Below are positions 1-6,682 of a DNA stretch of 9,253 bases, piece after piece (within the stretch, counting starts at the first letter, position 1; the number at the start of each line of letters is the position of its first letter). Location of the stretch: positions 1-9,253 of the forward strand of contig DAOVVW010000017.1 in the NCBI GenBank assembly GCA_030636965.1, read 5' to 3'. Made by a program: the position numbers and the translations under genes. The notes under the pieces were generated by a model, which saw only the letters and a program-made list of their open reading frames with translations, was not told the DNA's origin and ran no database searches. This stretch comes from Pseudomonadota bacterium (GTDB lineage Bacteria; BMS3Abin14).

Positions 1-1557
1 AGGTCTTTGGTGCGTGTCTTCACCAGCTCCACCGATATATTCCCCGGGCCGCTCGAGATGAGGGAACATGAGCGTGCGATAGAAAAAGGCGTCCATACGG
101 GCGGCGGTGTATCATTCCTGGTAGGAATTCCCGGTATCTGCGATGGAATAGCTATGGGGCACGAGGGGATGAAGTACAGTCTGCCGACCCGGGAGTGGAT
201 ATCCGATCTCGTTGAGGCTGTAACTCTTGCCAATGCTCTTGACGGAATTGTCCTGCTCACCAACTGTGACAAGATAACTCCCGGTATGTTAATGGCTGCT
301 GCAAGGCTGGATATACCAGCCATTGTAGTGACGGCGGGCCCCATGCATTCGGGCATGTACGACAATACTCGACGGTCCCTTGTAAGGGACACTTTTGAAG
401 CTGTGGGCCGCTACCAGGCCGGAAAGATAAGCGAAGAGGAACTGGAGTGTCTGACCATGGAAGCCTGCCCGGGGCCAGGTTCGTGCCAGGGTATGTATAC
501 TGCCAACACGATGGCCTGTGTGACTGAGGCTCTTGGAATGTCCGTGCCGGGCTGTGCCACAGCGCTTGCCGGCTTTGCGGCAAAGCGCAGGATGGCTTTT
601 GAAAGCGGTGAACGTATAGCGGCAATGATCGAGGAGGATCTCAGGCCCTCTGCCATAATGACCAGGGCCGCCTTCGAGAATGCCATTGCTGTTGATATGG
701 CCCTGGGTGGATCAACCAACACCGCGCTGCACGTTCCCGCGATCGGGCACGATGCCGGCGTGGACGTCCCCCTCGATCTCTTTGATGAGATCAGTGCAAG
801 GACGCCGCACCTGTCAAACATCAGGCCCGGAGGAGAGCATTTCATGGAAGACCTGGACAGGGCAGGCGGTGTTCCGGCTGTTATGAAAAGCCTGAAGCCA
901 CTTCTGTCATCGTCCATGACCGTTTCGGGCAGGGATATTATCGATATAGCATCCGGTAGTGAAGTTCTGGATAGTGAGGTCATAAGGAGTATGGATAACC
1001 CATACCACGCGCAGGGAGGTATAGCCGTTCTCAGAGGCAACCTCGCCCCTGACGGTAGCGTCGTCAAGCAGACAGCCGTGGCTGACGACATGCAGGTCTT
1101 TGAGGGCCCGGCCAGGGTTTTCGAGTGCGAAGAAGACGCGATGAAGGCCGTAATGGAAAGAGCGGTCAACGACGGCGATGTTCTGATCATAAGAAACGAA
1201 GGCCCCAGGGGCGGACCTGGAATGAGGGAAATGCTCTCGGTTACATCCGCTATATTCGGTATGGGTTTGAAAGTGGCGCTGATCACTGATGGACGGTTTT
1301 CAGGAGGCACAAGGGGACCGTGTATCGGTCACGTGTCCCCGGAGGCGGCCGCGGGAGGTCCTATAGCTCTTGTAAAAGAGTCAGATACGATAAAGATCGA
1401 CATACCGGGACGTGAGATGACCGTTCAGGTCTCCGATAAGGAACTAAAAGAAAGAGCGTCATCCTGGACGCCACCCGAACCCAAGATCACCAGGGGCATT
1501 CTTGGACGCTACTCCAAGCTCGTAAAATCTGCGAGTACAGGAGCCATCCTGGAGTAA
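1..1557 (+). CDS. ilvD: Dihydroxy-acid dehydratase, 5'-partial
   Basis: Dehydrates 2,3-dihydroxy-isovalerate and 2,3-dihydroxy-3-methylvalerate to the 2-keto acids that precede valine and isoleucine; a cytoplasmic Fe-S enzyme. The frame is open from base 1 and 518 residues are visible, against about 550-560 in the family, so roughly 35-40 N-terminal residues lie outside the window. The TTG at 7 is an internal codon, not the start. Family motifs seen: [20 protein letters not shown] with its cluster cysteine at nt 265; [16 protein letters not shown] with cysteines at nt 466 and 484; GGSTNT; and DGRFSGGT near the C-terminus, whose serine (nt 1300) is the family's catalytic base. The visible N-terminus is unusual: the family's NSxTxxVPGHxHL reads [13 protein letters not shown] here. 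The position that carries the third cysteine of [2Fe-2S] relatives is Gly, as in the E. coli [4Fe-4S] enzyme. A sugar-acid dehydratase of the IlvD/Edd family is the alternative, but the ilvB neighbour makes IlvD much likelier. Confidence 0.95.
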   Translation, partial: RSLVRVFTSSTDIFPGPLEMREHERAIEKGVHTGGGVSFLVGIPGICDGIAMGHEGMKYSLPTREWISDLVEAVTLANALDGIVLLTNCDKITPGMLMAAARLDIPAIVVTAGPMHSGMYDNTRRSLVRDTFEAVGRYQAGKISEEELECLTMEACPGPGSCQGMYTANTMACVTEALGMSVPGCATALAGFAAKRRMAFESGERIAAMIEEDLRPSAIMTRAAFENAIAVDMALGGSTNTALHVPAIGHDAGVDVPLDLFDEISARTPHLSNIRPGGEHFMEDLDRAGGVPAVMKSLKPLLSSSMTVSGRDIIDIASGSEVLDSEVIRSMDNPYHAQGGIAVLRGNLAPDGSVVKQTAVADDMQVFEGPARVFECEEDAMKAVMERAVNDGDVLIIRNEGPRGGPGMREMLSVTSAIFGMGLKVALITDGRFSGGTRGPCIGHVSPEAAAGGPIALVKESDTIKIDIPGREMTVQVSDKELKERASSWTPPEPKITRGILGRYSKLVKSASTGAILE

Positions 1558-1625
1558 TGTATATGGAGTCGGATCTCGGATTATCAGGTTTTGTAATGAG
1601 AAATTTCTTGCTGGAAAGAATATGA
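1557..1625 (+). CDS. Possible 22-codon ORF coupled to the ilvD stop
   Basis: The last A of the ilvD stop starts an ATG (TAATG overlap) that opens a 22-codon frame ending in TGA at 1623-1625. The peptide, [22 protein letters not shown], has four Leu, one Val and one Ile. AGGAG at 1539-1543 is 13 bases upstream, which is long for a ribosome site, and GGAG at 1551-1554 is too close. The stop-start overlap would allow re-initiation after ilvD, and the peptide ends 37 bases before ilvB. No terminator or antiterminator pair follows, so a classical attenuation leader is not supported. It may be chance. Confidence 0.2.
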   Translation: MYMESDLGLSGFVMRNFLLERI

Positions 1626-1662
1626 GAATCTGAAGTTCGACCCCTGAAGAAAGGTACTCGAT

Positions 1663-3387
1663 ATGAAGATGACAGGCGCTGATATGTTGGTAAAGAGCAT
1701 CAAGGATGAGGGAGTCGAGATCATGTTTGGCTACCCGGGTGGGGTTCTGCTGCATTTCTACGATTCCCTTTTCAACAGCGGTATAAAGCACGTACTGACC
1801 CGACACGAGCAGGCGGCGGCCCACGCGGCCGATGGCTATGCCAGGGCTACCGGTCGGGTCGGGGTATGCATGGCCACATCCGGACCAGGCGCGACCAATC
1901 TGGTCACCGGTATTGCAACGGCACAAATGGACTCTGTTCCGCTGGTTGCATTTACGGGACAGGTTCCCACCAACATGATAGGTGGAGACGCCTTCCAGGA
2001 GGCCGACATAATAGGGATCACCCGGCCGATCACCAAGCACAGTTACCTGCTGCAGAAAGCCGATGACATTCCCAGGGTCGTTCAGGAGGCTTTCCATCTG
2101 GCAGGAACCGGACGCCCGGGGCCGGTTGTAATAGACCTTCCCAAGGACGTCCTTGTAGAAGAGGGTAAATACAGTTTCCGGGAGAATGCGGAGATCAGAG
2201 GGTACAAACCCAAACTAGACGGACATCCCGGACAGATCAAGAAGGTATTGAGCGAGCTGAAAAAGTCCAGTAGACCTGTTATCTACGCTGGCGGGGGAGT
2301 AGTTATCTCTGAAGCCACCGAGGAGATAGTTGCTTTTGCCGAGAAACATCAGATCCCCACGACCACAACGCTTCTGGGACTTGGAGGTTTCCCCGGAAAC
2401 CATCCGCTTCATCTGGGAATGCTGGGGATGCATGGTACTTACCAGGCAAATATGACCATTCACGAGTCCGATCTTATCCTGGCAATAGGCGCCAGGTTCG
2501 ATGACAGGGTAACTGGTAATGTGGAGAAGTTCGCGCCCAACGCCAGGATAGTCCACATAGATATCGATCCCTCGGCGATAAGCAAAAATATCGAGGTTCA
2601 TGTGCCGGTGGTAGGAGACGTCAAAAGGGTGATGACTGTCCTCAACGAGATGGACAAGGACGCCAAGACCACACACAATGCAATCCGCGGCAAATGGCTT
2701 GACAGGGTCAACGCCTGGGGCAAGGAGAGACCCCTCACATATGATAGGGAAGGTCCGACAATAAAACCGCAGTACGTAGTTGAGAAGCTAAGTGAACTGA
2801 CACCGGACGACGCTATTATCACCACCGAGGTGGGGCAGAATCAGATGTGGGTCGCCCAGTTCTACCGCTTCAATAAACCCAGGACCTTGCTGTCTTCAGG
2901 GGGCCTGGGAACTATGGGATATGGTTTCCCGGCGGCAATGGGGGCCCAGTTTGCATATCCCGACCGACTTGTGGTGGATGTTGCCGGAGATGGCAGCATC
3001 CAGATGAACATCCAGGAGCTCGCTACAGTTGCCCAGCACAATCTGCCGGTGAAGATCGTTGTACTGAACAACTGTTTCCTTGGCATGGTCCGTCAGTGGC
3101 AGGAACTTTTTTTCCAGAGACGCTATTCGTCTACCTGTCTCATTTCCAACCCTGACTTTGTGAAAGTCGCCGAAGCATTCGGTGTGAAGGGGATACGGAT
3201 CGAGAATAAGGTTGATGTGGAAAGCGGGCTTGCTGAAGCCATTGAGCATCCGGGTCCTGTCCTGGTGGACTGTATGGTTGACCGTGAAGAGGGCGTTTAC
3301 CCCATGGTCCCGGCCGGCGCCGCCTCATCGGAAATGATCTTCGGACCGGAAAAGAAAGAGGAGAAGAAGCTTAAGGCCGTAAAGTAG
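1663..3387 (+). CDS. ilvB: Acetolactate synthase, large catalytic subunit
   Basis: The thiamine-diphosphate enzyme that opens the valine/leucine and isoleucine branches: it condenses two pyruvates to 2-acetolactate, or pyruvate plus 2-ketobutyrate to 2-aceto-2-hydroxybutyrate. At 574 residues it is the usual length. The N-terminal pyrimidine-binding domain has FGYPGG (residues 22-27) and the catalytic Glu49 in TRHEQAAAHAADGYAR. A central domain (about 190-340) contains GARFDDRVTGN, typical of true acetohydroxyacid synthases. The C-terminal domain carries the ThDP/Mg motif GDGS (442-445) ending in NN (469-470), followed by LGMVRQWQELFF. ATG 1663 is chosen because AAGG at 1651-1654 sits 8 bases upstream; ATG 1669 is a weaker in-frame alternative. 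The last 10-15 residues are a Lys/Glu-rich tail. It follows ilvD by 105 bp and precedes its regulatory subunit ilvN, from which a repeat-filled spacer separates it. Confidence 0.97.
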   Translation: MKMTGADMLVKSIKDEGVEIMFGYPGGVLLHFYDSLFNSGIKHVLTRHEQAAAHAADGYARATGRVGVCMATSGPGATNLVTGIATAQMDSVPLVAFTGQVPTNMIGGDAFQEADIIGITRPITKHSYLLQKADDIPRVVQEAFHLAGTGRPGPVVIDLPKDVLVEEGKYSFRENAEIRGYKPKLDGHPGQIKKVLSELKKSSRPVIYAGGGVVISEATEEIVAFAEKHQIPTTTTLLGLGGFPGNHPLHLGMLGMHGTYQANMTIHESDLILAIGARFDDRVTGNVEKFAPNARIVHIDIDPSAISKNIEVHVPVVGDVKRVMTVLNEMDKDAKTTHNAIRGKWLDRVNAWGKERPLTYDREGPTIKPQYVVEKLSELTPDDAIITTEVGQNQMWVAQFYRFNKPRTLLSSGGLGTMGYGFPAAMGAQFAYPDRLVVDVAGDGSIQMNIQELATVAQHNLPVKIVVLNNCFLGMVRQWQELFFQRRYSSTCLISNPDFVKVAEAFGVKGIRIENKVDVESGLAEAIEHPGPVLVDCMVDREEGVYPMVPAGAASSEMIFGPEKKEEKKLKAVK

Positions 3388-3493
3388 GGTGCGATCGGCC
3401 TGGAAATTAGAAATTGGAGCATTGGAAAATAGAGTTGCTGGCTTACTAGAAACTAGAAACCAGAAACTAGAAACTCTAATAATGGAGTGAACC
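3388..3493 (+). other. ilvB-ilvN spacer, mostly 7-bp-period sequence
   Basis: This 106-bp A-rich spacer is unlike the flanking coding DNA. Its first 18 bases are unremarkable. From about 3406 to 3434 there are degenerate heptamers (ATTAGAA, ATTGGAG, one extra base, ATTGGAA, AATAGAG). A 10-base break (3435-3444) precedes a clean array of ACTAGAA units at 3445-3475. The ilvN ribosome site GGAG follows at 3484-3487. No promoter or terminator was seen. Confidence 0.75.
3445..3475 (+). repeat. Heptanucleotide tandem array (ACTAGAA), 4.4 copies
   Basis: Units lie at 3445-3451, 3452-3458, 3459-3465 and 3466-3472, followed by ACT at 3473-3475. Only the third unit differs (ACCAGAA, T to C at 3461). 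The array is wholly intergenic and ends 8 bases before the ilvN ribosome site. Confidence 0.95.
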
Positions 3494-3970
3494 ATGAGAC
3501 ACACCATTTCGGTTACAGTTGAAAACAGGTTCGGTGTTCTTTCCAGGGTTGCGGGGCTCTTTTCCGGAAGAGGATTCAATATCGAGAGCCTCTGCGTGGG
3601 CGCGACCGTGGATCCTGAAGTGTCCCGCATGACCATTGTTACCCGGGGAGACGACAGGATAACCGAACAGGTTACAAAGCAGCTCCGCAAGCTGGTGGAC
3701 GTGATCAAGGTGGCGGATCTTACCGAAACGTCATTCGTGGACAGGGAGATACTCCTCGCCAAGATCTCGGCTACCGAGAAAAACAAGGCGGAAATATTGA
3801 GAATAAATGAGATCTTCCGAGGCAGAATAGTTGATATTTCACCCAACACCTATACCTTTGAGATCACTGGAGACGAGGGAAAGATAGATGCATTCATGAA
3901 GCTTATAAGGCCCTTCGGTGTCAAGGAGATCGTCAGGTCGGGAAAGATAGCCGTCTCCAGGGAGATGTGA
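3494..3970 (+). CDS. ilvN: Acetolactate synthase, small regulatory subunit
   Basis: Regulatory partner of IlvB: it stimulates catalysis and normally confers end-product (valine) inhibition. At 158 residues it is the standard length of the IlvH/IlvN short form. An N-terminal ACT domain (residues about 2-75) contains VENRFGVLSRVAGLFSGRGFNIESL, and a second alpha/beta domain (about 80-158) is typical of the family's C-terminal half. Asn11, Gly14, Ser17 and Asn29 match positions known in E. coli IlvH to line the valine site, where changes at Gly14 and Ser17 give valine resistance, so feedback control is probably intact. ATG 3494 is supported by GGAG at 3484-3487, 6 bases upstream. It is the only branched-chain gene here whose upstream spacer is mainly repeats, which would be transcribed between two subunits expected in balanced amounts. 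Confidence 0.97.
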   Translation: MRHTISVTVENRFGVLSRVAGLFSGRGFNIESLCVGATVDPEVSRMTIVTRGDDRITEQVTKQLRKLVDVIKVADLTETSFVDREILLAKISATEKNKAEILRINEIFRGRIVDISPNTYTFEITGDEGKIDAFMKLIRPFGVKEIVRSGKIAVSREM

Positions 3971-4017
3971 CCCATTCGGCTCAGTACCCGCCTGATCAAG
4001 GTATTTAGGAAAGGAGA

Positions 4018-4029
4018 ATGAAGGAATGA
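4018..4029 (+). other. Three-codon minimal ORF overlapping the ilvC start
   Basis: The strong ribosome site AAGGAG (4011-4016) is followed after one base by ATG AAG GAA TGA (Met-Lys-Glu-stop), whose TGA overlaps the ilvC ATG at 4026 as ATGA. The site is 9 bases from the ilvC ATG and only 1 base from the mini-ORF ATG, so ilvC should be preferred. It is probably incidental. Confidence 0.25.
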
Positions 4030-5039
4030 ATGTGCTGACTGACAAGGATGTAAAGGGAAAGCCCCTTGCAGGGAAAAAGGTTGCGGTTATCGGTTATGGA
4101 AGTCAGGGCCACGCACAGGCGCTGAACCTCAAAGACAGCGGTATTGACATCCGAGTCGGGCTTCTGGCCGATGATCCAGGCAGGAAGGCCGCATCGAAGG
4201 CCGGGATCGAGGTCATGTCCATCGAAGAGGCCTCCTCCTGGGCGGATCTTGTGATGCTCCTGGTCCCCGATGAGCTTCATAAATCGGTATTCGAGGGCGC
4301 TGTACTTCCCAACATCAAGGATGGGGCAACTCTGGCGGTATCACATGGCTTTTCCATCCACTACGGGCAGATCGTTCCTCCGGATACAATGGATGTCATC
4401 ATGATCGCCCCCAAAGGTCCTGGCCACCTGGTGAGAAGAGAGTTCGAACAGGGCAGGGGAGTGCCATCACTTATCGCGGTGCATCAGGATGTTTCCGGAG
4501 AAGCCAGGCAGTCCGCCCTGGAATACGCAGTGGGTGTCGGTGCAGGCCGCGTGGGAATACTTGAAACTACCTTCCGCGAAGAGACTGAGACTGATCTCTT
4601 TGGCGAGCAGGTAGTTCTGTGCGGAGGAGTAACAAGGCTCGTGCTTGCCGGTTACGAGGTCCTGGTTGAGGCGGGATATTCTCCCGAGATGGCCTACTTC
4701 GAGTGTCTTCACGAACTGAAGCTCATCGTCGATCTGATGTACCAGGGTGGCATCTCCACAATGAGGTACTCCATCAGCAATACAGCCGAATACGGAGACC
4801 TGACAAGGGGCGACAGAATAGTCGATGAGGAAACGATGGATGAAATGAGGGAAATCCTCAACGAAGTTCAGTCCGGGGAGTTTGCCAGGGAATGGATCCT
4901 GGAGAACCAGGCCGGACGTCCCGTGTTCAATGCACTGAGAAAGGCGGGAGAAGAACATCCCATCGAGGAGGTAGGGCGAAAGTTAAGGGCCTTGATGCCC
5001 TGGCTCAAGGAGGAATCAGCTGTCAGGGAAGATGATTGA
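4026..5039 (+). CDS. ilvC: Ketol-acid reductoisomerase, class I, probably NADH-preferring
   Basis: Performs the Mg-dependent alkyl shift and reduction of 2-acetolactate (or acetohydroxybutyrate) to the dihydroxy acid used by IlvD. At 337 residues it is the short class I form. The Rossmann motif [13 protein letters not shown] is at residues 23-35; His107 and Lys130 (APKGPG) lie near the active site; metal and catalytic acids are Asp190, Glu194, Glu226 and Glu230, with YSIS at 249-252. Odd feature: the loop after the second strand reads LLADDPGRK (46-54). Typical NADPH enzymes have Arg and two Ser at the positions that are Leu47, Asp50 and Gly52 here, contacting the 2'-phosphate. Acidic residues there are the hallmark of natural and engineered NADH-preferring enzymes. 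The cofactor call is inference; the enzyme identity is firm. ATG 4026 has AAGGAG at 4011-4016, 9 bases upstream. Its TGA overlaps the TTG of psd. Confidence 0.97.
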   Translation: MNVLTDKDVKGKPLAGKKVAVIGYGSQGHAQALNLKDSGIDIRVGLLADDPGRKAASKAGIEVMSIEEASSWADLVMLLVPDELHKSVFEGAVLPNIKDGATLAVSHGFSIHYGQIVPPDTMDVIMIAPKGPGHLVRREFEQGRGVPSLIAVHQDVSGEARQSALEYAVGVGAGRVGILETTFREETETDLFGEQVVLCGGVTRLVLAGYEVLVEAGYSPEMAYFECLHELKLIVDLMYQGGISTMRYSISNTAEYGDLTRGDRIVDEETMDEMREILNEVQSGEFAREWILENQAGRPVFNALRKAGEEHPIEEVGRKLRALMPWLKEESAVREDD

Positions 5040-5677
5040 GTAGGGTACCGCTTATCGCCCGTGAAGGGTTGATTCCAACCCTGATCCCGGCAGTTTGCTC
5101 AATTGTTCTTCTGTCAGCCGGTATCAAGGGGTTCTCGCTGTTGTTGGCTGTGTTGGCAGTGGGGATAGCTCTTTTCTTCAGGGACCCGGTCCGAATAGTG
5201 AATATCAGGGATAATGATATCGTATCCCCGGCAGACGGCAGGATCGTGGCTGTTGACAGAAGAGAGGAAAAAAAGCACCTGGGAGGCGACTCCCTCAGGA
5301 TAAGTGTGTTCATGAGTATATTCAACGTCCACATCAACCGGATCCCCGCCGATGGCAGGGTGGTTGAAGTTAACCACATACCGGGAGGGTTCAAAATGGC
5401 CCATCTGGAAGAGGCGGGAACTGAAAATGAGAGATCCGAAGTCGTACTTGAAGACGAAAAGGGCCGCCGCAGTCTTATAGTACAGGTGGCTGGGCTCGTG
5501 GCCCGTAGGATAATCTGCCATCTGTCGCCAGGCGATCAGGTGAAAGCAGGTGAACGATTCGGACTTATCTGTTTCGGCTCGCGGGTGGATGTCTACCTTC
5601 CTCCCGAAACTGAACCGAGGGTTTCAGTGGGTGACAGGGTTAAAGCGGGCATATCGGTGATCGGAGCGCTAGATTGA
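5036..5677 (+). CDS. psd: Phosphatidylserine decarboxylase proenzyme, short form
   Basis: A pyruvoyl enzyme that decarboxylates phosphatidylserine to phosphatidylethanolamine at the inner face of the membrane. At 213 residues it fits the short family, not the roughly 320-residue E. coli form. Two hydrophobic stretches (about 12-26 and 29-46) precede LFFRDPVR and [24 protein letters not shown] follows. The self-cleavage site is in [17 protein letters not shown]: cleavage between Gly181 and Ser182 would turn Ser182 into the pyruvoyl group and leave a 32-residue alpha chain. The start must be TTG 5036, because the codon just before it in frame is a stop (TGA at 5033) and the first residues (VPLIAREG) already match the family. 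AGGGA at 5025-5029 is 6 bases upstream. The TTG overlaps the ilvC stop as TTGA, so translation is probably coupled. An archaetidylserine decarboxylase role is unlikely next to a bacterial pssA. Confidence 0.95.
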   Translation: MSRVPLIAREGLIPTLIPAVCSIVLLSAGIKGFSLLLAVLAVGIALFFRDPVRIVNIRDNDIVSPADGRIVAVDRREEKKHLGGDSLRISVFMSIFNVHINRIPADGRVVEVNHIPGGFKMAHLEEAGTENERSEVVLEDEKGRRSLIVQVAGLVARRIICHLSPGDQVKAGERFGLICFGSRVDVYLPPETEPRVSVGDRVKAGISVIGALD

Positions 5678-6510
5678 TAGATAGATCAGAACATGAGGAA
5701 AGAACAAGTCGCAGAGCGGTTTACCTGCTGCCTAATTTCGTGACCACCCTGGCCCTGTTTTCGGGTTTCTACTCAGTGGTGGCGTCGCTGAACGGGGAGT
5801 TCGGGAAGGCTGCTATAGCGATCCTCGTAGCAGTCCTTTTCGATACACTGGACGGACGAATAGCCAGGATGACGCGGACTGCCTCTCTTTTCGGAACGCA
5901 GTACGATAGCCTGTCCGACCTGTTTTCCTTCGGGGCAGCACCTGCTCTGCTCATGTACACCGCAGTGCTAAAACCCTTGGGCCGTTTCGGATGGCTGGGG
6001 GCTTTCCTGTACCTGGCATGCGGAGCTTTGAGGCTTGCCCGTTTTAACGTACAGGCCCAGAAAGTTGGTGAAAAGCATTTTACCGGTTTGCCTATACCGG
6101 CAGCCGCGTCAATTATCGCGTCAGGTCTGATACTGATGCTGAGCGGGGGCGTGAAAAGCGACATGATGAGATTTGCCATGATACCGGGTATCTATATTCT
6201 GTCCTTCCTGATGATAAGCACGGTACCCTATCCCAGTCCAAAGCAGGTGGTTCTGCCCAACAAGAAAGCATTTCACGTTCTGGCTGGCCTTGTTCTGATG
6301 ATCGTCCTCGTAGCCAGCTATCCAGCGCTCTTTATTTTCACCTTCTTCACGACTTACGCCGTACTGGGACCGCTGCTGGGCGGCTGGATACTCAGGAAAC
6401 TGGGTGTAGTAGATGTGGAGGAGATGAAGAGCTTTATGCTGGATGACGAGGACATACTGGAAGACACTGGAGAGGAGGTGGTGGCGCATAATGGATCTAA
6501 GCGAGAGTGA
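5674..6510 (+). CDS. pssA: CDP-diacylglycerol-serine O-phosphatidyltransferase
   Basis: An integral membrane enzyme making phosphatidylserine from CDP-diacylglycerol and serine, the substrate of the adjacent Psd. The CDP-alcohol phosphatidyltransferase signature is complete: Asp57, Asp60-Gly61, Ala64-Arg65, Gly74, Asp78 and Asp82 in the spacing D-x2-DG-x2-AR-x8-G-x3-D-x3-D. Several hydrophobic segments surround it (about 17-55, 100-120, 135-155, 165-185, 200-245), and FTGLPIPAAAS (about 137-147) is typical of the family. The 278-residue length matches the membrane-type enzyme rather than the E. coli phospholipase-D-type PssA. An acidic tail (DDEDILEDTGEE) closes the protein. TTG 5674 is the only usable start after the in-frame stop at 5641; GGAG at 5663-5666 is 7 bases upstream. 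The TTG overlaps the psd stop as TTGA, the same junction as ilvC/psd. Confidence 0.95.
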   Translation: MIDRSEHEERTSRRAVYLLPNFVTTLALFSGFYSVVASLNGEFGKAAIAILVAVLFDTLDGRIARMTRTASLFGTQYDSLSDLFSFGAAPALLMYTAVLKPLGRFGWLGAFLYLACGALRLARFNVQAQKVGEKHFTGLPIPAAASIIASGLILMLSGGVKSDMMRFAMIPGIYILSFLMISTVPYPSPKQVVLPNKKAFHVLAGLVLMIVLVASYPALFIFTFFTTYAVLGPLLGGWILRKLGVVDVEEMKSFMLDDEDILEDTGEEVVAHNGSKRE

Positions 6511-6586
6511 CCTTAGGTACTTCGGAACCGGAGAGATCCAGGCTTCTGCCACCGTCTTCGAGCTTGTGAGGATGTGGAGACGCTAG
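6491..6586 (+). CDS. Possible 31-residue small protein after pssA
   Basis: An ATG at 6491 opens 31 codons ending in TAG at 6584-6586, overlapping the last 20 bases of pssA in another frame. The peptide begins MDLSESDLRYFGTGEI and ends VFELVRMWRR: an acidic first half and a basic end, with no membrane segment and no family I recognise. AGGAGGTG at 6473-6480, a full match to the usual anti-Shine-Dalgarno, lies 10 bases upstream. That site also encodes Glu-Glu-Val of PssA, so it may be a by-product. The ORF would fill about half of the gap before leuA. Coding status is uncertain. Confidence 0.35.
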   Translation: MDLSESDLRYFGTGEIQASATVFELVRMWRR

Positions 6587-6605
6587 TTGGCTATAAAATA
6601 GAGAA

Positions 6606-6670
6606 CTTTCCGGTCGAAATCAGGATATTTTGTTTCAATGGATTCCGGGAAACGATCCGGGACCGGAAGG
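6606..6670 (+). promoter_or_regulatory. Inverted repeat overlapping the leuA ribosome binding site
   Basis: CTTTCCGGTC (6606-6615) can pair with GACCGGAAGG (6661-6670) to give ten pairs, one of them U-G, around a 45-base loop. The 3' arm covers the first four bases of the leuA Shine-Dalgarno AAGGAGG (6667-6673). A competing six-pair stem, TTCCGG (6643-6648) with CCGGAA (6663-6668), uses the same 3' bases, so the two are mutually exclusive. This could regulate leuA translation. No U-run follows, so it is not a terminator. The pairing is seen; function is inference. Confidence 0.4.
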
Positions 6671-6682
6671 AGGAAAGGGATA

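Noticed and set aside
7..9. TTG at 7 as the ilvD start
   Set aside because: The frame is open back to base 1 and the family has another 35-40 residues upstream, so this TTG is internal.
411..1310. 299-codon open frame on the - strand opposite ilvD
   Set aside because: It lies wholly inside ilvD, its translation has no recognisable motif and no plausible ribosome site; it is a shadow of the ilvD codon pattern.
1599..1608. Perfect 10-bp palindrome AGAAATTTCT in the ilvD-ilvB spacer
   Set aside because: It is short, A/T-rich, and has no second copy or promoter nearby; expected by chance and not supportable as an operator.
3445..3475. CRISPR or phage attachment site reading of the heptamer arrays
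   Set aside because: Units are 7 bp with no spacers, there are no cas genes, integrase or tRNA nearby, and the arrays do not flank an inserted segment.
6564..6599. Promoter for leuA based on TATAAA at 6592-6597
   Set aside because: The -10 match is good, but the only -35-like hexamer (TTGTGA at 6564-6569) is 22 bases away; spacing is too long and there is no extended -10, so it is not called.
6638..6640. In-frame ATG as the leuA start
   Set aside because: The extra 15 residues (SGKRSGTGRRKG-like) match nothing in LeuA and overlap the inverted repeat and ribosome site; ATG 6683 has AAGGAGG at 9 bases and a family-typical N-terminus.
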